Source: Candidatus Calescibacterium sp.
GTDB taxonomy: Bacteria > DRYD01
Direction: 5' to 3'
Length of the DNA: 61,325 nucleotides
Assembly: GCA_025057615.1 (NCBI GenBank)
Contig: JANXBF010000004.1
Location: forward strand, 1 to 61,325
The notes beneath the pieces were generated by a model, which worked only from the letters and a program-made list of their open reading frames with translations, was not told where the DNA came from and searched no databases. Every line of letters starts with the position of its first letter. The stretch's first letter is position 1. Shown here piece after piece: positions 50,794-60,229 of the stretch. The position numbers and the translations under genes are program-made.

Positions 50794-51877
50794 TTTTTCT
50801 TTGTAAGGAAATCTTCTCTATTAAAACGATTATGTTTGATAAAAGAATTGATATGAAAGCAAATATTTCTACATTCGCAAATTTGGAAACGTATGCTGAA
50901 AATTCTCCACGAGGTAGAAAAAAGACTATATCCTCTTTCTTGAATTTTATCCTTGAATATTTAAATGCTAAATATGTGGTTAGTATTTTTAAGATTATAA
51001 AAAAAGGTATAAGTAGTAATATTGTATAATTCAATGATACTTCTATATTAAGTTTGGTTTTACTCATGAAGTCAAGGATAAAAAGTCCTATTGAAAAATT
51101 TTTCAATGGTTCTAGTTTGGGTCTGATTGAATTTGAAACACTTTGGGATATAAATAATGATGAAAAAAACATTATTAATACTTCTGGTAAATGTAGCATT
51201 TTTGATAGAGAATACAATAATAAAAAATATCCAAGTATAAAGAATATACCTATTTCTTCCTGAATGTATCTTTCCAAAAGAGGTGAATATCTATTTATAA
51301 CAAATTTTGATAATAGAAATATCAATATTATTACTATAATCGTTAAAAAAAGTGTAATTATTGGGGAATTGTTCTTACTCATTGAATATAGGCTTAAAAT
51401 TGATAGTATTACTATCAGTATTATGTCTTCAAATAGGAGTATTCCTATCATTATTTCTGCAGCCTTTGATACCAATTTTTTCTGAAATTCTAATATTTTT
51501 ACAACTATGGCCGTGCTGGATGGATATAGACAAATTCCTAAGATAAGAGATAGGAAAAAATCTTTTGTTATTAGGTATAATATTATGAAAGGAATTAATA
51601 GGTTGAATAAATCAAATAATGAACTAACTAAACTTTTTTTTAAGTTGCTAATGAAAGCCTCTATTGTATATCCCAATCCTAATGAGAAGAATATGAATGA
51701 TATTGCTGTTTCTGAAAATATTTTCAAAGCTTCTATAGAAAAATTGAAATTATAAAAACTATTTAATATTGCGATTAATGATCCAATGAATATACTTACC
51801 AATACAAAGGAAACTCTCAAAATGATGGAAAATAAAAATATCATAACCATTACGATGGAAACCAAAATTTCATTCAT
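50771..51877 (-). CDS. Kef/CPA2-type cation:proton antiporter
   Basis: Multi-pass membrane protein, FFSLGLGYTIEAF, LGICLYPSSTAIVVKIL, PRGEFSAYV. Confidence 0.85.
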   Translation of the reverse strand: MNEILVSIVMVMIFLFSIILRVSFVLVSIFIGSLIAILNSFYNFNFSIEALKIFSETAISFIFFSLGLGYTIEAFISNLKKSLVSSLFDLFNLLIPFIILYLITKDFFLSLILGICLYPSSTAIVVKILEFQKKLVSKAAEIMIGILLFEDIILIVILSILSLYSMSKNNSPIITLFLTIIVIILIFLLSKFVINRYSPLLERYIQEEIGIFFILGYFLLLYSLSKMLHLPEVLIMFFSSLFISQSVSNSIRPKLEPLKNFSIGLFILDFMSKTKLNIEVSLNYTILLLIPFFIILKILTTYLAFKYSRIKFKKEDIVFFLPRGEFSAYVSKFANVEIFAFISILLSNIIVLIEKISLQRKTISKQKK

Positions 51878-51986
51878 ATTAAATATATTTTTCCTTGTAA
51901 AATTTTTGCCTTTTTTGTAGGAAATATTATCGATCTATAGAAATATAATAATTAGAAAGATTTTTACAGAAGGGGGAAAATTTATT

Positions 51987-52571
51987 ATGTTGGCTACTCT
52001 TACTAAAGCTGAAAGAGAATCGATTATAATAGAAGCAAGCAATAGGAATCATGGCAAAGTTGAATCAAAAAACATAAGACATAAAGGTTTTGTTCCCGCT
52101 TGTCTATATGGAAAAGATATACAAAACAAAACAATTTCTATTTCATTAAAAGATGCCACAAAACTCAGAACGGGGCAAATAGTACAACTGAAAATAGATG
52201 GTGATTATTATAGAAGTGTGGTTAAAGAAATACAATATGATTATCTTAAAGATAAGATAATACATGTAGATTTTATGGCATTGGTTGAAGGTAGATTCAT
52301 TGAAATTGAAGTTCCTCTTGAAATAACAGGTGAAAGTCAAGGAGTTAAAAAAGGTGGAATACTTCAAGTACTACTTAATACGTTGAAATTGAAAGTGCTT
52401 CCCAACAACATACCTGAAAAGATAGTGTTAAATGTAACAAATCTTGATATTGGTGATAGTATCCATGTATCGGATTTAGTGAATATAGAGGAATTTAAGG
52501 GAATAAAATTTGTTAACAGAGCGGATACAACCATAGTTACTGTAACCTCAGCTGAGGAAAAAACTGAATAA
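51987..52571 (+). CDS. rplY: 50S ribosomal protein L25/general stress protein Ctc
   Basis: RHKGFVPACLYGKDI, DYLKDKIIHVDFMALVEG, C-terminal Ctc domain; SD GGGGG. Confidence 0.92.
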   Translation: MLATLTKAERESIIIEASNRNHGKVESKNIRHKGFVPACLYGKDIQNKTISISLKDATKLRTGQIVQLKIDGDYYRSVVKEIQYDYLKDKIIHVDFMALVEGRFIEIEVPLEITGESQGVKKGGILQVLLNTLKLKVLPNNIPEKIVLNVTNLDIGDSIHVSDLVNIEEFKGIKFVNRADTTIVTVTSAEEKTE

Positions 52572-52591
52572 CCCAAATAAAATTATTTTTA

Positions 52592-52888
52592 ATGAATCAG
52601 GTATCCGAAAAAATAATAAATATTTTTAAAAATAACAAAGAAATATTGGCTATATATACTTTTTCTAATTTAAGAAATATATTTGGACAAAATATAAAAG
52701 ACGAAATACTTAATAATGTTAAAAATATTCTAGAAAATTTTAAAAAAAACATGGATTTTGATTATATAACCTTCAATATGAAGGATTATACCATTATTGC
52801 TTTCAAGTACAATCAGGAAATAATTATTATTTTTGGTGTTCCCAATATTAAGGAACCTGTAATAAGAGTTAGTATAAAATCATTATGA
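52592..52888 (+). CDS. Small uncharacterised protein
   Basis: 98 aa alpha/beta; 4-nt ATGA-type overlap with HEPN gene; no MNT nucleotidyltransferase motif. Confidence 0.5.
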   Translation: MNQVSEKIINIFKNNKEILAIYTFSNLRNIFGQNIKDEILNNVKNILENFKKNMDFDYITFNMKDYTIIAFKYNQEIIIIFGVPNIKEPVIRVSIKSL

Positions 52889-53301
52889 AAGAAAGAAAAG
52901 ATTTGAAGAAATTAATATATGAATCCTGGTATAAACAGAGCAAAAGAGATATAGATGTTGCCAACCTATGTTTAGAAAAAGGTTATTATGAGTGGGCATG
53001 CTTTTGTTACCAAGAAGCAACAGTTAAAATCATAAAATCATTACTTAAAAAATTGGATTTAGATTCATTTAGACACTCCGTTTTTAGTTTATTGGAAACC
53101 CTGAATCAAAAGGTTAGTATTCCAGAAGAGCTATTCGAATTTGCCAAAGAAATAGACAAACACTATATCATCTCCAGATACCCTGGTGCAAATATGCTTA
53201 AACCACCCTATGAAAATTATAGTATTGAAGATGCAAGACAAATACAGAAAATATCTAAAAAAATTATTGAATTTATTGAACAAGAAATTATTAGCAAGTA
53301 A
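52885..53301 (+). CDS. HEPN domain protein (PF05168-like)
   Basis: SKRDIDVANLCLEKGYYEWACFCYQEATVKIIKSLL, HSVFSLLE, KHYIISRYPGA...PYENYS. Confidence 0.88.
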   Translation: MKERKDLKKLIYESWYKQSKRDIDVANLCLEKGYYEWACFCYQEATVKIIKSLLKKLDLDSFRHSVFSLLETLNQKVSIPEELFEFAKEIDKHYIISRYPGANMLKPPYENYSIEDARQIQKISKKIIEFIEQEIISK

Positions 53302-54769
53302 ATTTTTATTCTCAATATTTGTTATTATTCTTTTTTTAGTTTATAATTCCCCTGCAATTACTAAAATTGGTGATTTTTATAAATTAAATATGGATTTTTT
53401 TTATGACTCAGAAAAAATATATATTCAAACAGATACTCCATTGACTTACAAAATCTTTTATACTTCTCCAAATGAGGTAAATATATTCTTTCCTTTCGTA
53501 GAAATTTACGATAATCAAATTGAGCATTCTTTTTATAAAATAAAAACTTTTAACAATCATTATTATTCTGTAATAAAAGTTAATACTTTTTATCCTATAC
53601 CTTATGAGTTAATAAGTTTTGAAAATGATGAAGAAAATGGTAAAATTGTTATTTCTTTTCCCCTGGAATATAAAATAGTCAATACACTCTATTTTTATAC
53701 TCCTGATAATAGAGTTATGGCTAAATTACATTACAAAATTTTTTTAAGAGAATTTCTAAAAAATAAGATAAATATTTTTTCTTACAATATGCAAATCCAA
53801 GACTTCAATTTGTTTAATATTAGATTTATTCAAAATGAAAACAAAGAGGATTTGGATTTCATTAAAGATGGTTTCTGGTTTGCCATAAATGGTACCTATT
53901 TTGCAAAGTTTAATAACAAGTATTCAACTGTTGCAGCGGTAGTTTATGATAATCGAATCTTATCTTATCCTGTGGAACACAGACCTCCAAGAGGTTTTTG
54001 GGGTGTTCTTAAAAATGAAGATGGTTATTCTTTTCTTTTTGACAGACTTCCAAACTTAAGGAAGGATTTTGAAAATTTTATAAATTCTTTAAAAAGGGAG
54101 CATAATATATACTTCCTTATTCAAGCTGGTCCTCTTATACATAGGGATTTTTCTTTTGTTATGGACCCTGATTTGGAAGCTTTTGGAACCAAAGGTAACA
54201 ACATAATAGAACCTGCTCCAAGAACAGTTATCTACATCGATAAAAATAATAATGTAAATTTTGAAACAATCTATGGGGTTGGTGTAAAGAGGAAATCTGG
54301 ACTAACTTTGTATGAATTGGCTAGTTATCTTTATGATTCTAAGGACTCTATAAATTTGGATGGAGGAAGTTCTACTTGTATGTACGTGGCTAATAAAAAA
54401 TTAGAACCGCTTTTTCAAAAAAATTTCCCCTTTAAATCACAAAACTATATAGTTTTCTATACTGATAAAGACTTTTATACTGTTTCTCCCAGAAATCTAT
54501 ACTATTATTTTCCTGGTATATTTGGAATTGATCATAATAATCTTTCTCAGGATAAAACTTTTGGAACTAAATATGTTACTTTCTTTGATGGTTACCAAAA
54601 GTATCAGAAAGTGATTTATAACGATAGTCTTGAATATTTTGATAATAAAGACAAGAAAATGGTGTTTATTCAGACCAACGATATAGAGCTATCATTGGAA
54701 AAATTAAATCTTAAAAATCCAAAAAATGTAGTGAAATACTATAATTGTTATATTATTCAATATGAATGA
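53276..54769 (+). CDS. Exported NAGPA/phosphodiester glycosidase domain protein
   Basis: Signal anchor; FAINGTYF, YIDKNNNV, SINLDGGSSTCMYV; likely TTG start 53276 rather than 53186. Confidence 0.75.
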   Translation: MNKKLLASKFLFSIFVIILFLVYNSPAITKIGDFYKLNMDFFYDSEKIYIQTDTPLTYKIFYTSPNEVNIFFPFVEIYDNQIEHSFYKIKTFNNHYYSVIKVNTFYPIPYELISFENDEENGKIVISFPLEYKIVNTLYFYTPDNRVMAKLHYKIFLREFLKNKINIFSYNMQIQDFNLFNIRFIQNENKEDLDFIKDGFWFAINGTYFAKFNNKYSTVAAVVYDNRILSYPVEHRPPRGFWGVLKNEDGYSFLFDRLPNLRKDFENFINSLKREHNIYFLIQAGPLIHRDFSFVMDPDLEAFGTKGNNIIEPAPRTVIYIDKNNNVNFETIYGVGVKRKSGLTLYELASYLYDSKDSINLDGGSSTCMYVANKKLEPLFQKNFPFKSQNYIVFYTDKDFYTVSPRNLYYYFPGIFGIDHNNLSQDKTFGTKYVTFFDGYQKYQKVIYNDSLEYFDNKDKKMVFIQTNDIELSLEKLNLKNPKNVVKYYNCYIIQYE

Positions 54770-55118
54770 TTTATCAGTTTCATTTAGAAGTGGATTGAGT
54801 CTTTTTAAGAAATATAGATTTTGGGAAGCCCATGAAAAATGGGAAGAGTTATGGAATAAAATGAAACTTGACAATAGACTGCATCATAAATCAGATATAA
54901 TTAAAGGAATAATTCAAATCTCTGCCGCTTTTCATAAGTTGTATAATCAAAAGAACATATATGGGTTTAAAAAGATTATCTTGAATTCAAAAAAATATTT
55001 CCAGAATTATCCTCAAATCGTAAAATATCTCAATTCATTTTATTATGATATAGATGTTATGAAGTATCAAAGAGTGTTTGAAGACTTAATTGAATCAATG
55101 GAAACGGATATTTTTTAA
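54762..55118 (+). CDS. DUF309 family protein
   Basis: GLSLFKKYRFWEAHEKWEELW, IIKGIIQISAAFHKL. Confidence 0.85.
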   Translation: MNDLSVSFRSGLSLFKKYRFWEAHEKWEELWNKMKLDNRLHHKSDIIKGIIQISAAFHKLYNQKNIYGFKKIILNSKKYFQNYPQIVKYLNSFYYDIDVMKYQRVFEDLIESMETDIF

Positions 55119-55147
55119 ATCAATTTTTAAAATAATAATCTATGGAA

Positions 55148-55549
55148 TCATTTTTTAATGATGTTTTTGGATTCGTATTTAACTATTCCTATTTCTCCAT
55201 AGTTTTGATGATAGTAGTTTATTTTAGTTTCCAATTCTTGAATCTTCTTTTCGTATTTATCTTTCATTTGTTCTATTTCTTCCAATAGTTTTATTATTAC
55301 TTCTATTCCTGGAGTATTGATACCCATGTCTTTGGATAGGTTTGTTATAATTTTAAGTTTGGCTATATCTTTGATATTGTACATTCTTCTTCCTGTGGGT
55401 GTTCTTGAAGGTTTTATTAATCCCTGTTTTTCATAGTTTCTAATTGTTTGTTCATGTATTTTAAGAATTTCTGATACTGTTTTTATTGAAAAATAGTTGC
55501 CTTCTAATGGATAGTTTTCGAAGAACATTTTCAGTATTTTGTCTACCAT
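55148..55549 (-). CDS. HspR-like MerR family regulator
   Basis: FSIKTVSEILKIHEQTIRNYEKQGLIKPSRTPTGRRMYNIKDI; directly downstream of dnaJ-like gene. Confidence 0.85.
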   Translation of the reverse strand: MVDKILKMFFENYPLEGNYFSIKTVSEILKIHEQTIRNYEKQGLIKPSRTPTGRRMYNIKDIAKLKIITNLSKDMGINTPGIEVIIKLLEEIEQMKDKYEKKIQELETKINYYHQNYGEIGIVKYESKNIIKK

Positions 55550-55550
55550 A

Positions 55551-56459
55551 TTATATCACCCCTGTAAGTATTTCTCTTATTTTTTTGAGCTTATCCTTGT
55601 TTTTGGGTATGTACGGAACTGGTACTATAATGAGGTCTCCAGCTATTTGTTTACTGTCTATCAATCCTAATGATTTGAATACCACTTCACTGTACAATTG
55701 ATCAATACTTATATGTGTTTTAAGTTTTTTATTATTTGGAAGGAGAACAGTGATTTCTTCATTGTTTAGAATTTTTTCTATTTCTACTGGTAAAATTAGT
55801 AGCAGATTTTTTTCTTGAATTATTTTGTAATTGGATGGTTTAATTTTTATTTTTATTTTTATGGGTCCATATTGTGTGTTTACAGTTATTTTTGAGTTTT
55901 CCTTTATTCTAGGTGGTATGCTGACATTGACGTTGGTATTTCTGTTGTTTATATTGAGTGTTATTGTTTTATTAGTTCCTGTATATATTTCTTCGAGATT
56001 AAAAAATATTTCTACTTCTGGAACATTTTGTGAAGTTTGATAATTGTTGAAATTATCCGAAATGTCAAAATCAAAGAATATGTTGCCAAATGGAGATTTT
56101 TTGGATTTTGATTTACCAAAAGAACCAAATATTTCTTGTAATATTTCTTCTAAATCTTTTGAAGCTTTTGATTGATAGGTATATGCTCTTTGGTTGAATT
56201 GTTCTGGGTCATATCCTTTTTTGCTTGCTTCATATATGTTTTTCCAGTTTTCCCCGTATTTATCGTAAAATTTTCTTTTTTCTGGGTCACTGAGTACTTC
56301 GTATGCTTCGTTTATTTGCCTGAATATTTTCTCACTTTCTTCTCTGTTAGAAGGGTTTAGATCAGGGTGATATTTCCTTACCAGTTTCCTGTAAGCTTCT
56401 TTTAATTCTTTTTCTGTTGCATTTCTGCTAACTCCCAATATAGAATAATAATCTTTCAT
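55551..56459 (-). CDS. DnaJ/CbpA-like co-chaperone (no zinc-finger domain)
   Basis: J-domain [36 protein letters not shown], CTDs; no CXXCXGXG repeats. Confidence 0.9.
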   Translation of the reverse strand: MKDYYSILGVSRNATEKELKEAYRKLVRKYHPDLNPSNREESEKIFRQINEAYEVLSDPEKRKFYDKYGENWKNIYEASKKGYDPEQFNQRAYTYQSKASKDLEEILQEIFGSFGKSKSKKSPFGNIFFDFDISDNFNNYQTSQNVPEVEIFFNLEEIYTGTNKTITLNINNRNTNVNVSIPPRIKENSKITVNTQYGPIKIKIKIKPSNYKIIQEKNLLLILPVEIEKILNNEEITVLLPNNKKLKTHISIDQLYSEVVFKSLGLIDSKQIAGDLIIVPVPYIPKNKDKLKKIREILTGVI

Positions 56460-56570
56460 ACTTTTACCACCTCTTGTTTTTAAACTCTTCCATATTAATT
56501 TTTATACAAAATTATAAAAAATCCTTATATATGTTTTGTAAGTTTATTTATAAATATGTTTAAAAATTTT

Positions 56571-57443
56571 TTATTTTATATTATATGGATAGATTCTTTT
56601 CAATAATTCTAAAAACAGTATTGAAATAATGAAAATAACTAATATTGACACAACAGTTAATGAACTTGCATATCCTATATCTAAGTATTTAAAAAAGTTC
56701 TCATAGATATACATTGGTAATGTTTTTGTTGAATTAGCTGGCCCTCCTCCCGTTAATACGTATGGTAAATCAAAAACCACCATTGCGTAAAGAAGTCTAA
56801 ACAGAAGTGCAGTAGATATAGCAGGGATACATAAGGGAAGTATGACCCAAAAAATCTTATGATACCAATTTCCTTTCTCCACATCTATGGCTTCAAAAAG
56901 CTCTTTATTTATCCCTTTCAAAGCCGAATAGAACATTATAGCTATAAAAGGAGTCGTTTTCCATACATCTATTAAAATCATCCATATGAAAGCCCAAACA
57001 AAATTTGATAGAAAAATATTTTCTATATTAAAAAAATTAAAGAATTTGGGTATTATTCCATACTGCTCATTTAACATGAACCTCCAGGATAAAGCCATTA
57101 TAGCTGTTGGTAAAGCCCAAGGGAGTAATATACTTATCCTCAAAATTTTGTTGTTTTCATTTTTCCATACTAATAGAGCCAATAAAAAACCTATTACCAA
57201 TTCAATTACGAAAGAGATTAAGCTGAACCTCAAACTATTGTACAAAGAATTCCAATAACTCTGATCTGTCAATATGTAATAATAATTGTCCAAAAAAACA
57301 AACCTCTTTAAATCCAAATATATAACTTCTATATAAAAAGAAGAAACGAATATCTTCATAAATGGGTATACTACAAAAATAAATAGTAGAGTTATTGTTA
57401 TGAGATTTATTGATAATATAACAAAATCTTTTTTTTCTTGCAT
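56571..57443 (-). CDS. MalF/UgpA-type sugar ABC transporter permease
   Basis: Six TM, EAA-type loop EAIDVEKGNWYHKIFWVILPLCIPAI, VLTGGGPANSTKTLPMYIYE. Confidence 0.92.
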   Translation of the reverse strand: MQEKKDFVILSINLITITLLFIFVVYPFMKIFVSSFYIEVIYLDLKRFVFLDNYYYILTDQSYWNSLYNSLRFSLISFVIELVIGFLLALLVWKNENNKILRISILLPWALPTAIMALSWRFMLNEQYGIIPKFFNFFNIENIFLSNFVWAFIWMILIDVWKTTPFIAIMFYSALKGINKELFEAIDVEKGNWYHKIFWVILPLCIPAISTALLFRLLYAMVVFDLPYVLTGGGPANSTKTLPMYIYENFFKYLDIGYASSLTVVSILVIFIISILFLELLKRIYPYNIK

Positions 57444-57444
57444 T

Positions 57445-58314
57445 TCAGTTTTTGTATATATCTCTATGTTCTACCAAAACTTTAATATTTTTGTGTTTAT
57501 TTTTAATATGTTTTGCTAAATACTCCGCTACAAATACTGATCTATGTTTACCTCCTGTACATCCTACTCCTATTTCTAAGAAATTCTTAACATTTCCTAA
57601 ATATGATTCAACAATATAATCTATATATTCTAATGTTTTGTCTAAAAAGCTTTGTGTTTTGGGATCTTTTAAAAGATATTCTTTTACTTCTTCATCCAAG
57701 CCATTTTTCTCTGATAATTCTTTAACATAGAACGGGTTCCTTAGGATTCGGGAATCTATAACAATATCCGTATTTATAAAACCGTGTTTATAACCAAAAG
57801 AAACTATTTTTACAATATATAATTTTTTTAACAATATGAATTCAGAGATTTTCAATGATAAGTCATAAGGAGATAATTCTGAAGTATCTATTATATAGTG
57901 AGATTTATCTTTTAGTTTTTTTAATAACTCTTTTTCTATTCTTATTCCTTCTTCTAGGTTTTCGGTATTTAATGGATGTACTCTTCTGTTTGAATTGTAT
58001 CTTTTTATTAGTGTTTTTTCATTACAATCTAAAAATATTATTTTTATGTCGTTCTTTTTTGATAAGTTCAAAGTCTTTTCTATAAGTTTGTTGATAGATC
58101 TTTTTAATTTTTCTTGTCCTTTTTTAGAAACAAATATCATTCTTGGATCAATTATAAAAGCTATATCAGATATATTACTGTTTTGTGCTATTTCAATAAT
58201 TTTGGGAATAAGATCAAGAGGTGCATTATCTATACAATAAAAGTTATTGTCTTCTAATATTCTCAAGGCAGTGTTTTTACCTGCTCCAGAGATACCTGTT
58301 ATAAATATTATCAC
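57445..58314 (-). CDS. rapZ: RapZ/YvcJ family nucleotide-binding protein with variant Walker A
   Basis: ITGISGAGKNTALRILEDNNFYCIDNAPLDL, RRVHPL, GCTGGKHRSVFVAEYLA. Confidence 0.92.
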   Translation of the reverse strand: MIIFITGISGAGKNTALRILEDNNFYCIDNAPLDLIPKIIEIAQNSNISDIAFIIDPRMIFVSKKGQEKLKRSINKLIEKTLNLSKKNDIKIIFLDCNEKTLIKRYNSNRRVHPLNTENLEEGIRIEKELLKKLKDKSHYIIDTSELSPYDLSLKISEFILLKKLYIVKIVSFGYKHGFINTDIVIDSRILRNPFYVKELSEKNGLDEEVKEYLLKDPKTQSFLDKTLEYIDYIVESYLGNVKNFLEIGVGCTGGKHRSVFVAEYLAKHIKNKHKNIKVLVEHRDIYKN

Positions 58315-59783
58315 TATTTATCTTGTAAGAATTGGAGTATTTTATTTACTTTTTCTTCTGCCTGATCTAAAGTATTTGCTTCAGAATAAATTCTTATCAA
58401 AGGTTCCGTTCCTGATGGTCTTAATACTATCCAATTTTTATCATCCTCTACTATCTTTATGTAATCCCTTATCTCTATAGTTCCATTTATAAGATTCCTT
58501 ATTTTTTCGATGTTGTTTATAAATTTCTGATAATTTTCTCTTTGTTCTTCTATTGAGTTAAAATGTGAGTCTTTTCTATAACAATATGAAATCCCAGTAA
58601 AAGAATGTAGGTAATCTAATATTTCAATGGGTTTGATATTCATATCAGAAAGCATCTCTATTATATATAGAGCGTTTAAAAGGCTATCCCTTTCAGGGAT
58701 ATGATTTTTGAAGCCTATTCCACCACTTTCTTCCCCACCTATTAAAATATTATCCTTTACAAATAAATCTGCTATATATTTAAAACCTACTGGAGTCTCT
58801 ATTGCTTCTAGACCCATTTTATCTGCTAATCTTTTTAGTTTTGTTGATGTAGGTAATGTCCTTATTAATTTCCCATGCCATTTCTTATTTTTTACTAAAT
58901 GTATTGCAAGCAATGGTAGTATTTCATGTGGAGATATCCATTCTTTATAGTTTATAGCAAAAATTCTGTCTCCATCTCCATCAAAAGCAAAACCTATTGC
59001 ATTTTCTCCTAACATCCTTGTTATGTTTTGTAAATCCCTTAAATTTTGTGGTATCGGTTCTGGAGAACCTCCATTAAAGTAAGGGTTCCTATTATTATTG
59101 ATTTCAATAATATTTTTCGAATTTATGATTGATTTAAAGCTATTCGAAAGTACTCCAAACATGTAATCCACTACAATCAATATGTTATTTTTCTCAATAA
59201 ACTTTTTTATTTTCTCTATATCAATTTTGGATTTTATAGTCTCTAAATATTCTTGTTGCAAACTAATTGAAGCGTCTATTATCTCTTTTTTGGGGATTAT
59301 TGAATTTGAATGTTCTTTAAGAAAATTTTCTATCATTTTTGTCATTTCATTTGTAGCTGAACCACCATACTCTGCTTTATATTTTACTCCGTTATAAAAA
59401 TATGGATTATGTGAAGCTGTTATCATTATTCCTGCAGCATGGTTTTTAAAAACTTTTAGAGATAGTGCAGGTGTTGAACAAGGAGTATTTGATAGGAGAA
59501 CAGGTATATCAAAACTTGTTAATACCTCTGCAACTTTTTGAGCATAGTACTCTGACATGAACCTGTGATCATAACCAACTACTACTCCGGATTTATAGTC
59601 CCTGTATTGAACTTTATAAGAAGCAAAAGGATATCTATTATAGTCTATATTATAGATTTCTAGATTTTTTCTTGCCTCAGATTTTATAAGTTTAGCTATT
59701 CCTACTGCTACTCTTTCTAAATTCTCTATTGTGAAATCTTTAGATATTATTGCTCTCCAACCATCAGTTCCAAAATTTATCAT
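58314..59783 (-). CDS. Phosphohexomutase (phosphoglucomutase/phosphomannomutase family)
   Basis: INFGTDGWRAIIS, MITASHNPYFYNGVKYK, FAFDGDGDRIFAIN, LRPSGTEPLIRIYSEA. Confidence 0.93.
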   Translation of the reverse strand: MINFGTDGWRAIISKDFTIENLERVAVGIAKLIKSEARKNLEIYNIDYNRYPFASYKVQYRDYKSGVVVGYDHRFMSEYYAQKVAEVLTSFDIPVLLSNTPCSTPALSLKVFKNHAAGIMITASHNPYFYNGVKYKAEYGGSATNEMTKMIENFLKEHSNSIIPKKEIIDASISLQQEYLETIKSKIDIEKIKKFIEKNNILIVVDYMFGVLSNSFKSIINSKNIIEINNNRNPYFNGGSPEPIPQNLRDLQNITRMLGENAIGFAFDGDGDRIFAINYKEWISPHEILPLLAIHLVKNKKWHGKLIRTLPTSTKLKRLADKMGLEAIETPVGFKYIADLFVKDNILIGGEESGGIGFKNHIPERDSLLNALYIIEMLSDMNIKPIEILDYLHSFTGISYCYRKDSHFNSIEEQRENYQKFINNIEKIRNLINGTIEIRDYIKIVEDDKNWIVLRPSGTEPLIRIYSEANTLDQAEEKVNKILQFLQDK

Positions 59784-59786
59784 AAT

Positions 59787-60215
59787 TTATGTTTCTATTC
59801 GTACTATTGCTTGTGGTGCTGAATCGCCTCTTCTAAAACCAACTCTGTATATACTGAAATATCCACCTTTTTCTTTGTTTTTTGAATTCAATATGGAACC
59901 GAGATCTATTGAACTTTTTACCAATTTTCTATCTCCTAGATAACTGTATATTTTCCGTGAGAGATTAACCAATTCTGTTTTCAGTTTATCTCTTTTATCT
60001 TCTGGAGCATTATTTATTAGAGCCTTTATTTTTGCAGCTTTACGAGAATAAGTTAAAATCTTAGATCCAAAGCTTGATAAAGATTTGGCTCTTGCCAATG
60101 TTGTGACTATTTCTAAACGTGGACTGGTAATAACATTTTTCATTAAGTTCCTTAACATTGATAATCTATGTTCTGTATATCTTCTCAATTTTTTGTATCT
60201 TTTTCTGTGTCTCAT
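59787..60215 (-). CDS. rplQ: 50S ribosomal protein L17
   Basis: MRHRKRYKKLRRYTEHRLSMLRNLM, YFSIYRVGFRRGDSAPQAIVRI. Confidence 0.95.
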   Translation of the reverse strand: MRHRKRYKKLRRYTEHRLSMLRNLMKNVITSPRLEIVTTLARAKSLSSFGSKILTYSRKAAKIKALINNAPEDKRDKLKTELVNLSRKIYSYLGDRKLVKSSIDLGSILNSKNKEKGGYFSIYRVGFRRGDSAPQAIVRIET

Positions 60216-60229
60216 ATTTACCCCCCAAT

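Noticed and set aside
52592-53301. Classical HEPN/MNT toxin-antitoxin
   Set aside because: The upstream protein shows no nucleotidyltransferase motif and the HEPN protein lacks an obvious Rx4-6H motif.
56460-56570. HAIR or CIRCE heat-shock operator upstream of dnaJ-like gene
   Set aside because: No CTTGAGT-N7-ACTCAAG or TTAGCACTC-N9-GAGTGCTAA match found by reading.
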